Assembly: GCA_965644315.1 (NCBI GenBank)
Contig: CBFFRQ010000062.1
Span: 1 to 64,000 of the forward strand
Direction of reading: 5' to 3'
Length of the DNA stretch: 64,000 bases
From: Caecitellus pseudoparvulus
Lineage: Eukaryota; Bigyra: Bicosoecida
In this document: piece by piece, positions 9,299 through 20,300 of the stretch
Position numbering within the stretch: position 1 is the stretch's first letter
How the letters are laid out: each line of letters begins with the position of its first letter
The notes under the pieces: generated by a model
What the model was told of the DNA's origin: nothing
The model's input: the letters and a program-made list of their open reading frames with translations, nothing else
Database searches by the model: none
Made by a program: the position numbers and the translations under genes

Positions 9299-11476
9299 AT
9301 GGAAGAGGCTCACACTTTCGATGATGTTGCGACGGCTTTCGAGCAATGGATAGATGGGGTCAGCACAGACAAGAGAGTGAGCGCTGTGGCGGCTGAGTCA
9401 CACTTTGCGCCAGTGGGAGGCCTGCTGCTGAGCGCAGCCCGGATGCTACTGGGTTCTGCTGGCCAGCCGAAGCTGGCGCATATTGCTCATGGACCAGCAG
9501 GCTGTGGTAAGACTACCATGCTGCGAGCAGCGGTGCAGCAAGTGAACGGCGCCCGCTGTGCCACTACCGGACGCACACTGCTGGCGGCGCACTCCGGAAT
9601 GAGGCAAGTGCGGGCCCGTAGCTTGGTGCAGCATGCACTGCGTGTCTTGCGTGATCAAGGCCTTGAGGTTGAAGCGGCTCCTGTCACTGTGGAGGAGCTG
9701 TGTGCTTGGCTGAGGGACAACAATCGTTGCATGCTGCTGGTGCTGGACGACGTGGAGCACCTGTATGGGCACGCTGTAGACGACATGGCGCCTGACGGAG
9801 AGGGCGAGGCCGTTGCACGCTGCTGGTTGCGCCAGCTGGCGCTGCTTGGCAGCTTGGGCGGCCAGCAGCAGCAGCTGTGTGTCGTGCTGTGCGGCAGTGC
9901 TCCGTGCACGCGCCGCATGCTGTTCGCCAAAATGCCAGCGGACTGCAAACGTGCAATTGACCAGTACAGGCACTATCCCAAGGTGCGACGAGACCTCGGA
10001 TCTACCAACTGGCACCTGCTGCAATTTTCTGCGCCGGTGTGGCACAGCCAAGCTGTGCTCGAAGACTTCCTTCGCAGCTGCCTCGGTGAGCACGTACACG
10101 GCGTGCCTGCCTTGGACCCTGCCCATGCCCCCGTCGATGATGCCGGGGCAGCCACAGGGGCAGGAGAGGGCGAAGCTGTGCCCCAACTGGTAGTCACGCC
10201 CTTGCTGACGCACACAGATGGGTCACTGCGTGACGCAAGCGAATTTGCGTGGAAACTGTATCAAGGCCATACCGAGGTGGATGCGGTAGTGGGGTGCAGC
10301 TCCTTCCCCAAGAAGGTGCATTTCACCCCTGCTTTGAAGCTGTTGTACGAACGCATCCTGTTCATCGCGCCAGGCACTCGGCTGCTGCCGCAGAAGGCAC
10401 TGGACGCTGTTCGCAACGTGCGGCTACGTCCCCTGACTTTTCAGCCAGCTGCCTTTGCTATGAGCATGTCACAGCTGACGGAGATTGCAGCGCAAGGAGA
10501 AGAACAGCCCGTAGAGCCGAAGCACGTGTATGATGCCGTGGATGATGGCTTTCTTGTGGAGCTGCAGAGCAACAGTTTTGGCATCGCGTCGCTGCGGCAC
10601 CTGGTCAGCTTCTTGCAGATTGGCCTGGACCCTGCCGAGGCCACGCATATGACGTTCACGGCAGGTACCAACGGGCAGCAGGCAGAAGCGGTCGTGGCGC
10701 GCGCGGTGGTCAGCTGGCTCTCCAGTGCGGCACCCGCCTCAGCATTTGGTGCAGGGCTGCTGCGGCAGTGGTGGAGAGAGGTAGTATTGGCAGCTGCCCA
10801 GCTGCAGCCACCCATGTCTCTTGCAGACCTGTGGGACACGTCCACGCTGAAGTGGCATAGCATTCAGCACCTGGCCATGAAGGGCATTGCCGCGCGCCCT
10901 CTCCAGGAAGACCGGCTGGAGGCAGGCAGCTTCACCTTCGCCAAAGAGCATCCAGACGAGTATGGCAGTGCTCTGGTGGCTGTGCTACCCTTCGGGCCCC
11001 TGGCCCACCGCGCAGCACTGCAAGAGGCTGATGATGCCGCAGATCTCCCCACACCCCCCGCTGCGCCTGAGGAGGACGTCGGTGCGGATGCTGCGGCAAA
11101 TCAGTTGCATGTGTACATTCTCCGGTGCCAGGTGAAGCTGTGTGACTCTGAACGCAGCGTTCTTTGGCCGGGAAAGGAAGGCTCAAAGACAGAGAGCGTC
11201 AGGAGCATCGTGAAGAAGCTGAAGGAAGGCGATGATGGCGTGTGCCAGCGGGTGGCAGTGCTATGCAGCGACGCCTTTCATGTGCCAGTGGCCGACATTA
11301 AGGTACATCCAGCGCACATACTGGCAACGACGCGGGCAGTGCACGCGAAGGGGCGCCAGATCCTGGCTGACAACCACGTGCTTTTGCTGGACCGCACGGC
11401 ATTGGCACAGCACTGGGAGCCGTGGCTACGTGAATATGCGCGGCGCATGGGCCTGAGGCAATACTTGCCGACGTAG
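9299..11476 (+). CDS. P-loop NTPase with nuclease-like C-terminus (Crinkler/RHS-type suspected)
   Basis: This 725-aa single-exon protein starts at the first ATG of the frame (9299, gcaaggATGg context). Residues 65-72 are a Walker A motif (GPAGCGKT), and CMLLVLDDVEHLY around residues 144-156 is a Walker B. A further hydrophobic strand, QLCVVLCGSAPCTRRML, fits a sensor-strand position. This is a STAND/AAA-like ATPase layout. The C-terminal approximately 130 residues form an alpha/beta region containing YILRCQVKLC near residue 611. Its Q-x-K could be the last motif of a PD-(D/E)xK nuclease fold. An NTPase followed by a restriction-endonuclease-like domain is the architecture of Crinkler and trypanosome RHS proteins. 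That family assignment is my inference; the NTPase call is what the sequence shows. The location beside a transposase-like gene and an ankyrin gene is compatible. No signal peptide or LxLFLAK-type header is visible. Confidence 0.6.
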   Translation: MEEAHTFDDVATAFEQWIDGVSTDKRVSAVAAESHFAPVGGLLLSAARMLLGSAGQPKLAHIAHGPAGCGKTTMLRAAVQQVNGARCATTGRTLLAAHSGMRQVRARSLVQHALRVLRDQGLEVEAAPVTVEELCAWLRDNNRCMLLVLDDVEHLYGHAVDDMAPDGEGEAVARCWLRQLALLGSLGGQQQQLCVVLCGSAPCTRRMLFAKMPADCKRAIDQYRHYPKVRRDLGSTNWHLLQFSAPVWHSQAVLEDFLRSCLGEHVHGVPALDPAHAPVDDAGAATGAGEGEAVPQLVVTPLLTHTDGSLRDASEFAWKLYQGHTEVDAVVGCSSFPKKVHFTPALKLLYERILFIAPGTRLLPQKALDAVRNVRLRPLTFQPAAFAMSMSQLTEIAAQGEEQPVEPKHVYDAVDDGFLVELQSNSFGIASLRHLVSFLQIGLDPAEATHMTFTAGTNGQQAEAVVARAVVSWLSSAAPASAFGAGLLRQWWREVVLAAAQLQPPMSLADLWDTSTLKWHSIQHLAMKGIAARPLQEDRLEAGSFTFAKEHPDEYGSALVAVLPFGPLAHRAALQEADDAADLPTPPAAPEEDVGADAAANQLHVYILRCQVKLCDSERSVLWPGKEGSKTESVRSIVKKLKEGDDGVCQRVAVLCSDAFHVPVADIKVHPAHILATTRAVHAKGRQILADNHVLLLDRTALAQHWEPWLREYARRMGLRQYLPT

Positions 11477-12601
11477 TGCAACTGCTGACTAAGCTTGCAT
11501 CGGCATGGTATGGGCAAAAGAAGAGTGCTCTCCGCCATGCAAATGCACAGTGCGCCACGCCGTCCGCGCTAGCAACGTGCACTGAGTCACTTATGTTGCT
11601 CCAGCCGTGTACGTGTACACTGCACCGACCAGAGTGCTCAAGAAGTGATCTTCTCCAATTCCCTTGCATCGACGTACCATCGTAGGTCGCCACAAACGGA
11701 CGCTGCGCGTTCGGCTGGCAGCATGGCATCTGCGCCGGCGCCAGCGAGGGGTGTGCTCGTGATGAAAGCGAGTGCAGATGCCTTGCTGCCCACTGCCCCC
11801 GTGAAGGCCATGTGGTGTGCTACGTTGTCGAGCGGCAGCACCATGCTGATGTGCCGACAGGCCGGCTTGGTTCGTCCGGGGTTGGCGCGATCAGCGCGTT
11901 CGCCTGCCCCAGCGGCATGTGCCCGGGCAACAGCAACGCCGTGTGCCTGCCAAGACCCATGCGAAGTAGAACCAGGTCCAGCAAAGGGGGTGCAGCCGCT
12001 GCGAGGCTGGCTGGGGCAGAGTGAAGCGCGAGGCCACATCGGTGCAGGGCGCTTTAGCGTGGGCAAGACTCGTTGATGACAAAACTGGGTAGCTGATTGT
12101 CAAAGCGGGTCAACTCAATCCACAAAGGAGCGATTTTTTGCAGATTTTATTCTTCAGCCTGATTAAAGAGCCTATAGCAAACGCCTGCACTTGCACCACA
12201 ATCTTGCCCCTTGTCACAGAACGCCTGCTCGGTTGTTCTCCAATCAAGCCCATTGATGTGCCGATATTTGTTTTAAAACTTGCGCCCCCCACCATGCCTA
12301 GCCCTGTGCATGGCGCTGAACTTCACTCTCCACGGTGCCCGGTGATTTTCGTGGCGGAAGTACAGATGGTGCGTCACACTGCGCGGGTCACTCGCATTTT
12401 CCGCACACCTTCAAAACCCGGAACGCGAAGAGTGCTTCCATGCAAACATCACTCCCTATCAAGCACCCCCTTTGCCAAAGAACCATCATGCTTGCTCGTG
12501 TCGGCCCGACTGCGGGCTGGTGCTTGCGGCGAGTGTTGCCAGTGCACTGTGCGGAAATGGGAAGCACGGCCACAGCGACACTGTTCACCGCTTCAGGCAC
12601 C
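11477..12601. other. Long region without a confident gene
   Basis: Two minus-strand frames here have some protein-like character: 11638-12066, whose C-terminal part ends DLRWYVDARELEKITS, and 12110-12295. I could not link them by a phase-consistent intron, and the plus-strand frames overlapping them are no better. The segment 12080-12300 is AT-richer than its surroundings. A small or decayed minus-strand gene is possible. Confidence 0.35.
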
Positions 12602-14319
12602 ATGAGACTCCAAAAAAGCTGCTTCCTGCCCACCATCCGCACATTTTCTTCCCAAGGGCGTGTTTCGTCCACAGGATCGCTCGTAGTTCATGGAGAGGCT
12701 CCGCGAGTGTCAGTGGACGAATGGAAGATGAACCTCACAAGCCTCTATCCGCATACGGCTTCTGAAGAAGCCTTCCATCTGGTCGAGAGCAAAGGAGACA
12801 AATGGGCAGTGTATGTGCTCTGGGAGGTGTTGGGCGAGCTGGAGGTACGCAATGCTCTCGTGACCTGCAATGCTGCATTCCCTGCCTCACTGGCAATTTC
12901 CGATCCCACAGTTCAAGGTCTACACAAGCGCCCTGAAAGAGCTGCTAGACCCAGAGAATCTCTCGCTTTTGTACCAGGCTCTGAGCCAGCCTAAAGAGGG
13001 CGGCGTGTGTACTGCGGACTTCAGGACGTTTCTGAAGCTCGCGCTCGAGTCAGACCGGACGGACTTGCTCGACCACTTGGTCCACCAAGACTCTCTCTTT
13101 GGGCGAACTGATCGCGAGATGCTCAAACAACTTAAAAGTGCTTTTTACTGCCTCAAAAGCAGCCGCACATATCGACCCGTCGATGCTCCGCGCCATGGGC
13201 TGCGACCAGTGGGGAAGAGCGAAGGCCAAGCTGTGCGTGGCTCGCTTATTGCCTGTTCTCTGCTGTGCTTCGCGCCCATAGCCACACTGCGCACATTCTT
13301 CGCAGGGTTCTCCCAATGTGGACACCATGCTTGCCCTGACACAGCCGAGAATTCTAGAGGGAATCAAGGAGACACTCCTGGAGCACTCAAAGGACCCCTT
13401 TGTGCTGGAGCAGCTCGAGGGCGTTCTTCAACACTGCCGTGTTCGACACCTAGAGACCTTGGTGCTCGACATATTTGGCAGAGCGTGGAGGGCTCCAAAA
13501 GGTTGTGATGAGGAGGGCTGGGAGTTGTTTGCCGAAGTCTTCCTTTCATACGAACTGCAGGCTGCGTTGGTCAACTTGAGAACTGCGCAGTTGCAGACAA
13601 TTGCGAGCGAGGAGCTTGGAGCAAGACTTGGAAAACTTCCTGAGCAAGACCAAGAGAAGGCGCGTGCAACCTTCAAGAGCTTGGATGAGAGCGACTGCCC
13701 TTCTATCGTAATTGGCGTTGCGAAGTTCGCATTCTTGCGGGCTACGGTGAGTTGACAGCCATTTCGCACCGACCACAGCTGCGAGAACAGCTGTGTTCCC
13801 GTTCTCGTGCAGGAACCTGTGAACCTTGTAACACTAGCCGTGTTGCTGCGGCCAGACCTGCTCAAGCAAGCCTGCTCCACAATCGCGCTGACACTGCCTC
13901 TTGGACTTGCCAGCAGGAACTACCTGGACTACCTGGCGGCATTCATCAGCAAAGACCTGGGAACACTACTTAATCACATCGAGGACGGTTCCGTAATCAA
14001 GTCCGCTCAAGTCAAGAACTGCATGTGGGAGAGCTTCGTCAACACGGAGCTGAAGCTGGCAGCGAAAGAAGCGTGGGAAAGGGAGCGGATGCTCCAGCTC
14101 CAGCAAGGACTCGACGAGCACATGGAACGTGCCTTGGCGGCCGCCAGTGAGGCGCAAAGGCAGCAAGCGCAGAAGAACGTGGCGCTTTTGGGCAGTAGGG
14201 GGGGTGATCAAGGGGTCTTCCTGGCAGGGAAGCACTCCCTCATGGAGACCTTGATTGAACAAGCTGCCCAGAAAGCAGGGCAGGCTGAGCCAGTTGCAGC
14301 GAGCGCAGAGGACACGTGA
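12602..14319 (+). CDS. Unrecognised four-exon protein
   Basis: Exons are 12602-12844, 12912-13232, 13306-13746 and 13813-14319, all joined in phase 0 to 503 aa. Donors are GTACGC, GTGCGT and GTGAGT; the introns are 67, 73 and 66 nt. The product is largely helical with many Leu and charged residues, and I match it to no family. The beginning, MRLQKSCFLPTIRTFSSQGR, is basic and free of acidic residues, so a mitochondrial targeting peptide is possible. Upstream in-frame ATGs exist, and the start is therefore uncertain. The C-terminal part is a Gln/Glu/Ala-rich helix. The second junction (donor at 13233) was chosen because it restores phase; the frame just before it is less protein-like than the rest. 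The gene converges on the formin with a 65-bp gap. Confidence 0.6.
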
Positions 14320-14384
14320 GGGTCGACAAGCCTTCCCCCGCCATTGTGGATGGAAATGTACTCCGTCAGTGTGCGCGCTTTGCT

Positions 14385-17300
14385 TCATTGCTTCGGCTTG
14401 GCGGCAACTCCTGGAGGCGGTCGCGGACTGACCGACTTCAGGGTTCCTGCTGCGGTGCGGACAGTGACTTTTTTGCTGTCTCGCGGGGGTGCAACTGGGC
14501 GCGGAGGGGCGGTGGACTGCGAAGACTGCCCACTCTTACCGACACTTGAACTGGTCGCCTTGCGAGGGGGCGGCACGGGAAGGCGTGCACCCGTGCTGGC
14601 TACCTTGGCTTTCGATTCCCTGCGGCCATCTCGCGGCTGTATCTTGAGCAAAGACGCAGGTTTCTCGGGGGGGCCTTGTGTCGCTGGCACAGGTGCACGA
14701 GCAGGAGGTGTGCGAGGGGGGGAAATGCCAGCTGGGGCCAGCATCATGCTCCGGCGGCGCTGGGTGCCAGACTTGCGCCCTGCTGTCGAAATTTCAAGCT
14801 GAACAGCATCGGGATTCGACGTCGGAGGGCTCTGCGGTGTCCTTGGTCCCCCAGTGCGCCGCATGACAATCGCGGCTGACCTTGCTTCGGCTGCCTTCTT
14901 GGATGCGGCCTTGCTGGCCTTCTTTGAGAGGGCTTGCGCACCCTTACCTGCCTGTGTGCCTGTTGCCTGCGCAGGCCCTGGCTTGGGCGCCTTTCGGAGC
15001 AAGTTCTTGCCTCCTGCAGATAGGGTGGCGGCCAACTCTTGCGCAACGCCGCCACTTTCGCCAGCACGCTGCTGCTTCCCTCGCGCAAGCCTGGCTTTGG
15101 CGAGCAGTCCCTGCCCACCTGACTCGCCTTGGGCAGGGGGCGACTTGGCGTTTCGTCCCTTGCCCATGGCTGCGTTTCGCATCTCCTTGCGGCGCTTGGC
15201 TTCTGCGGCCTTCTGCACCTTGTCCAGCGCTGCCTTGAAGGACGAGCAGAAGGCATCCAGCATTCCAAATAGCTGCTCGCAGGAGGTGGTCTCTGGACTT
15301 TCGCCAAAGAAAGTACACGTTGAGGAGAACAGGGTGTGCATGCGGGACACGGCCAGCGACGTCTCCTGCACACAGCTCTTCAATCGCTCAGCGTGAGGCT
15401 CCAGGCCCTGACGGAACTCGTCAAATGCCGGAGACACGGACTGCAAGATGTCTTGCACGTGCTGCATGCCAGCTTCTAGCTTTGCAAAGTCTGCGTCGAT
15501 GCTCGAAAGGCTGGTCTTGGCTGCAGCCGGCACCGCTGCTAGCTCCTCCAGGACGTCCAGGATGGGGGACTGGCGGCTCAGCAGGCGGTCCAGGATGTAC
15601 TCAAGAAGAGTTTGGTTGTCGGATGCCTTGGTCGCAGTGAGCCCATGCAAGGCGCTCAGCTTGAAGCCCACAGCGGCGCCTCTTCGGGATCCCGCATTGA
15701 GTTGGTTCCCGAGCGGCAGAATGATGTCACGCAGCAGCGTGATAAAGTGGGTGCTGGAAGTGACCTGCTCACATGCCTTGCACACGTTCATCGTCTCCAC
15801 CTGTACACCTTGCGCTGCCTTCTCGCACTGCGCTGAGAAGAGCAACGCTTGGAGCTTGGCTTCGATGCTTTGGACTTGCCCAACCACGTGCCAGATAAAC
15901 GCCTCAGCTGGCCCTGCCTTGTCCAAGGCAGCCTTCACCGCGGAAGCATCAGACATGCTTCGACCCCCCGCAGAGACTTGCCGGGCCACCCATGACTTGA
16001 CCGTTCCAAGCAGGGCAGGAGAGTACGCTGGCAGTCCCTGCAGCACCGCCAAGATGCGGGGGCCCCCTGCTGCTGAGATGTCGCATGCGTCAATGGCGGC
16101 CGCCAGCTGGGGAAAGGACACCTTGCCCAGCGCAGACAAGCCAATGTTGATGTTTTGCGAAGCTTGGCCGTCCAGAGCCGTCATTTTACGAGCTTTCGGT
16201 GGCTTCTTCGGGGACTTGCCAGGGCTCTTCCCGCCGCCCCCAGTTGCGCTGGCAGCGGAGAATTTTGTGGACAGGTCGCCAAACAAGCTCTGCAACGCAT
16301 GTCTCCGCCGGGGATCAATGCCCAAAAACTCCTCGAGAGATGTGTCTATTCCCTCAGCCTTGCTTGCTTCGTGTCCTTCGATGCCCAAGACTGCGTGCAA
16401 TTCATCCAAAGCCAGGCCTGCTCCACCTGATGCGCCAGGTGGCGCAGCTCCATTGGGATCCCACACCGTCCCGTGGACATTGTCCAACATCTCCCAGTGC
16501 AGACCCTTCAACTTGGGCGCGGCACCTCGTTTCTTGGCAGCAGTGGTGCGGAGTTTCTTCAGCTGCTTCTGGCGCTGCTTTGCAAGCCGCTTGGCCTCGC
16601 TTCGCAGCTCGAATGGGCCGAGACCAACACTGAACACAAGCACGCTACGTCGCCGCAGTGACGCTTGGCGCAGTGCAGTGCAGCATAGTCCCACACTAAA
16701 GCACAAGGTCGCAAGTTTCGACCGCAACTTTCGGCGGGCACTTCCTGCTGCCAGTCCCACTGCAAAAGCCTTCAATGCCTGGCGACGGCGACGACGTGCT
16801 CTGTGCGCAGAGAGCAACACCCCCACTGCAAATACGCGGTGTGCTGCCAGAGAGCCAAGTTCGTGGCCATTCAGGTGCACTTGTTTCGTTCGTCGTCCGG
16901 GGGTGTTCGGCACGCCAAAACGCGGCGACAGGGTGTGCTGCCTCAGTTGGCGAGGTGGCGGGGATCGACCCGGACCACCTGCCCCTCCCAAGCCTCTGGG
17001 CGTGCCAGTAGCCCGCCGGGAGGGCTCATCTGGCACCCCTGGGCTGCGCATGGCGGCCATGGAGGAGTGATCATGCTCCATGCCACCACCTGCTTGCCCC
17101 CTCGACGCCGCTCCAGTGCCTGTAGCGGGCAAGTCGCTGAATCCAGGTTCAGCATCATCGGCCCGCAGAGCATGCTGCACTGCAGCAAGGGCGCGCTTTG
17201 CGATCCCATCAGAACTTGAATCACCTCCAGCATTGGAGCTTGCACCATCTCCACCCTGAGCAGTGTACAGCTGTACAAATGCCGTCACAGCTAACTCCAA

Positions 17301-20300
17301 TGCGAGCAACGGCACGGAGAACGGCTCGCCCGACTCTCCATCTGCAGTGTCTACTCCGTCAATGCGCACTTGCTTGCCACCTCCGAGCTCGCCCAAACCC
17401 GAAGTCCCAACACCCTTGGCAACAGCGATGATGCCATTCGCGAGGCCTGCCGCTGCAGACGAAGGGAAGGCTTGCAAAACCCTGCGCAGCAGAATCTCAC
17501 CAGACCCCCGAGCGCTCGTGAGCATGCCAGCACCCAGCAGTGCCACTTGGGCAGGGTCAAGAGCTGAGCTGGACGGCGCCGCCTGGACTCCACCCTGTTG
17601 GCGCTGCTCTGCCATTGCAGCAGCCCCTCGAGCGGTCCCCATTCCACCAAGATTAGGAGCAGGTGCACCTCCAATGCTGACCTCTTCCCCGCTCTCGGCA
17701 GAAGCCAGAAGGGCGTCAATGTGTGACTCCAGCTCCTCCCACGAAGCCTCAGGGGCCACCGCAGCAGACCCACTGATACCTCCCTGACCCATCCTGCCCC
17801 CTCCTCCCGAACTGTGCTGAGACCCCCCTGGGCCTTGGCCGTGCCCCACAGCCTGGACCAAGCTTGCAATTGGGCGTGAAGGCGACAGCGAGCCTGTGCC
17901 GCCTGACCCCGTGCTCGTTGTTCCCAAGTGCTGCCTGAGCAGCGCCTGAACTTCTGCCAGCTGCGGATCTGAGCTGCTCTGGTGCACCGTGGAAATGGGG
18001 GACGTGCCAGAAGTCGCCCCACTCGGCGAAAGCACCAGAGGTCCAGCCTTGGAAGAAATCTTCTCCGGGGCGGCAGGTGCTGCCAGCCTATCCGACGCAT
18101 CGCCCTCTACGCTGCCGCGCGACCCTGATCCATCCACAGCACTTGTAGGCCCAGCTGCTGCGCCGCCACCGTCGCTGTCATCCCCCTCAATTTGAGCCTC
18201 CTTCCCAGGTTGCGGCATCAGTGAGCCCCCGGAACCCCCTCTTGACGCTGCGGCGCCTGGCTTGGAAGCCGTCGCGTCCAGAGCAGGCAGCCACCCATTC
18301 AGCGTTCGGATGGCGGTGTAGATCGCCTGGATGTCAGGGCTGGGTGGGATGGCGACTCGCCGCCCATTGGCCCAACGGCGCAGCAGCTCCCGGAAGTTGC
18401 GCTTGAGGGCCCGCCGCGCTTCGGGATCTTGCACACCTAACTCTTGACTCAGAATAACCTCATGCATCCGCATTTCCTCCGCAGCTTTTGTCGCAGCCAG
18501 TGTGGCAGCGGCTGCGGAGCTCACCTGCCCCAGAGGCGCCTCTAAGCTCTGGGTGCCCCCATCAGCCTTGGACTCCGTGGCGCCAGGCTGTCGGGCGCGG
18601 GGCGCCTGAGTCTGCAGGACCAGCGATCGCCCCCTTGCCACCTTAACTGGCTCACGGGGCTGGACAGGAACTCGAGTTTGGACGGCTTGGCGTGCTTGCC
18701 TTTCCCTGCCGCGTGAGCGTGCAGCGCCAATTCGTCCGGTTTGCCTTTGCAGTGAGGTGACCCCGGGTGGCGTCGGCTTTCCGCCGCTTGAAACTTTGAC
18801 GCGGACTCGCTGCTTGTTCTCGGAAGCGATAGTTGACGCCATTGACGAGGCCCGCACCAGCAGAGGCTGGCGCTGGGCGACGCCTTGCTTGCGTGGGCTG
18901 GGCGTGTGCTTGGGACTTGCGACCACCGTCCCAGCCCGGTGACTGCCATCCACCTGCCGTGCCAAAGTGTGCTTGGAGGGCTCCTCACTTCCTGCCTGCA
19001 GCTTCACGTCCGCGGCCACAAACCCAGGGCTTCCTGCACTTGCTCTTGAGGAGGACGTGGTGCTGCGGGAGCCCGGCGCCATCCGCGAACCTTGCTCAAT
19101 GGCCTGCGCTGTTCGAACCTCTGCGCGGCTTGACAGCATGACCATGTCTTCTCCGTCAATGCCGGCGCTCCAGAAGGCGGGGATGTACTGGAAGAGCCCT
19201 TCGTGGGCAAGCCACAGGCACACTTGAGCTGGCTGCCACTGCTGGGGCGCTTCACGCCTCCAGCCGTCAGGCAGCTCTGGTCGGCGAGGGGAGGTGGCAG
19301 CACGCCCTTCACCAGCCCGCTGGCCCAGGTGTAGAGCTTCCCCAGGGAATGCCGCGTGTGACGCGCGCTGTACGGGGCTCAGAGGGGGGCTGCGTGCCAG
19401 CACCGGCCCCGCACGCGTCTCCCTGGACATCTCCGGCATGGTCTCTGCTCGAACGTGGCGGGGCCCGAGGCCGAGTGCAGCTGCCCCACCGGCCCTGCGC
19501 TGGCCTGCGGTGCGCGCCAGCCAGCCTTGGCGCATGCTGGCTTCGATGGCCATCGAGGCGCGACGGCCGTAGCGGGGCCGGCGCTTCCGCTGCGGAGAGG
19601 CGGCTGGCGCCGGGCTGCCTTCCGGTGCGGACTTGTCAGACAGCGAGTCCGAATGAGGCTGCACTTCCCGCCCCGCGTCCCACACGCCAGGACTCAAGGA
19701 CGCTGTGGCGGCTGTGAACGCCTTGCGGCGAAGGTGTGTGTCGGCTTCGGCAGGGCTGCCTGCACTGGCACGTGCGCCACCGACAGCCTCTGTCAGGCGG
19801 CGGAGCAGGTAGTACCCAACGCAAAACACGCCGTTGATGATGTGCTCGTCCGGATGCAGCGGGGTGAGACGGAAAGGCGTCACATGCTGCAGGGTCGGCG
19901 GCAGCAGAGCACGCAAGGGGGGTGCTACTGGCCGGCTCAGCCCACTATCACGGGCCCCCCCCCCCACTACGGGCGACAGGGGGGGGGATGCTTCTGGTGT
20001 CGTCTCCTGGCTAGTCGTGGCTGAGCCGGGCACATGGAGCCGCGCTACAAGGGGCATGGCAGCAATGTCCACTCGCTGGGAGTGGGGGCTGAGTCCCAGC
20101 AGGGCGCGAATGCCGTTCAGGTGAGCCAGTGCTTCCTGCACATCCCCGTTGGCGTGCGCTGCTGCCAAGGCGGCCTCGGGCAAGGCGTCAGTGTGCGGGT
20201 CAACTGAGAAGCCCGCACTGGACGCTGCGAGGTGTAGGCGGGAGGAGTAGGCGGCATCGTAATGCGCCAGGGCCGCGCGCAGGTTGCCCTGTTGGTGGTG

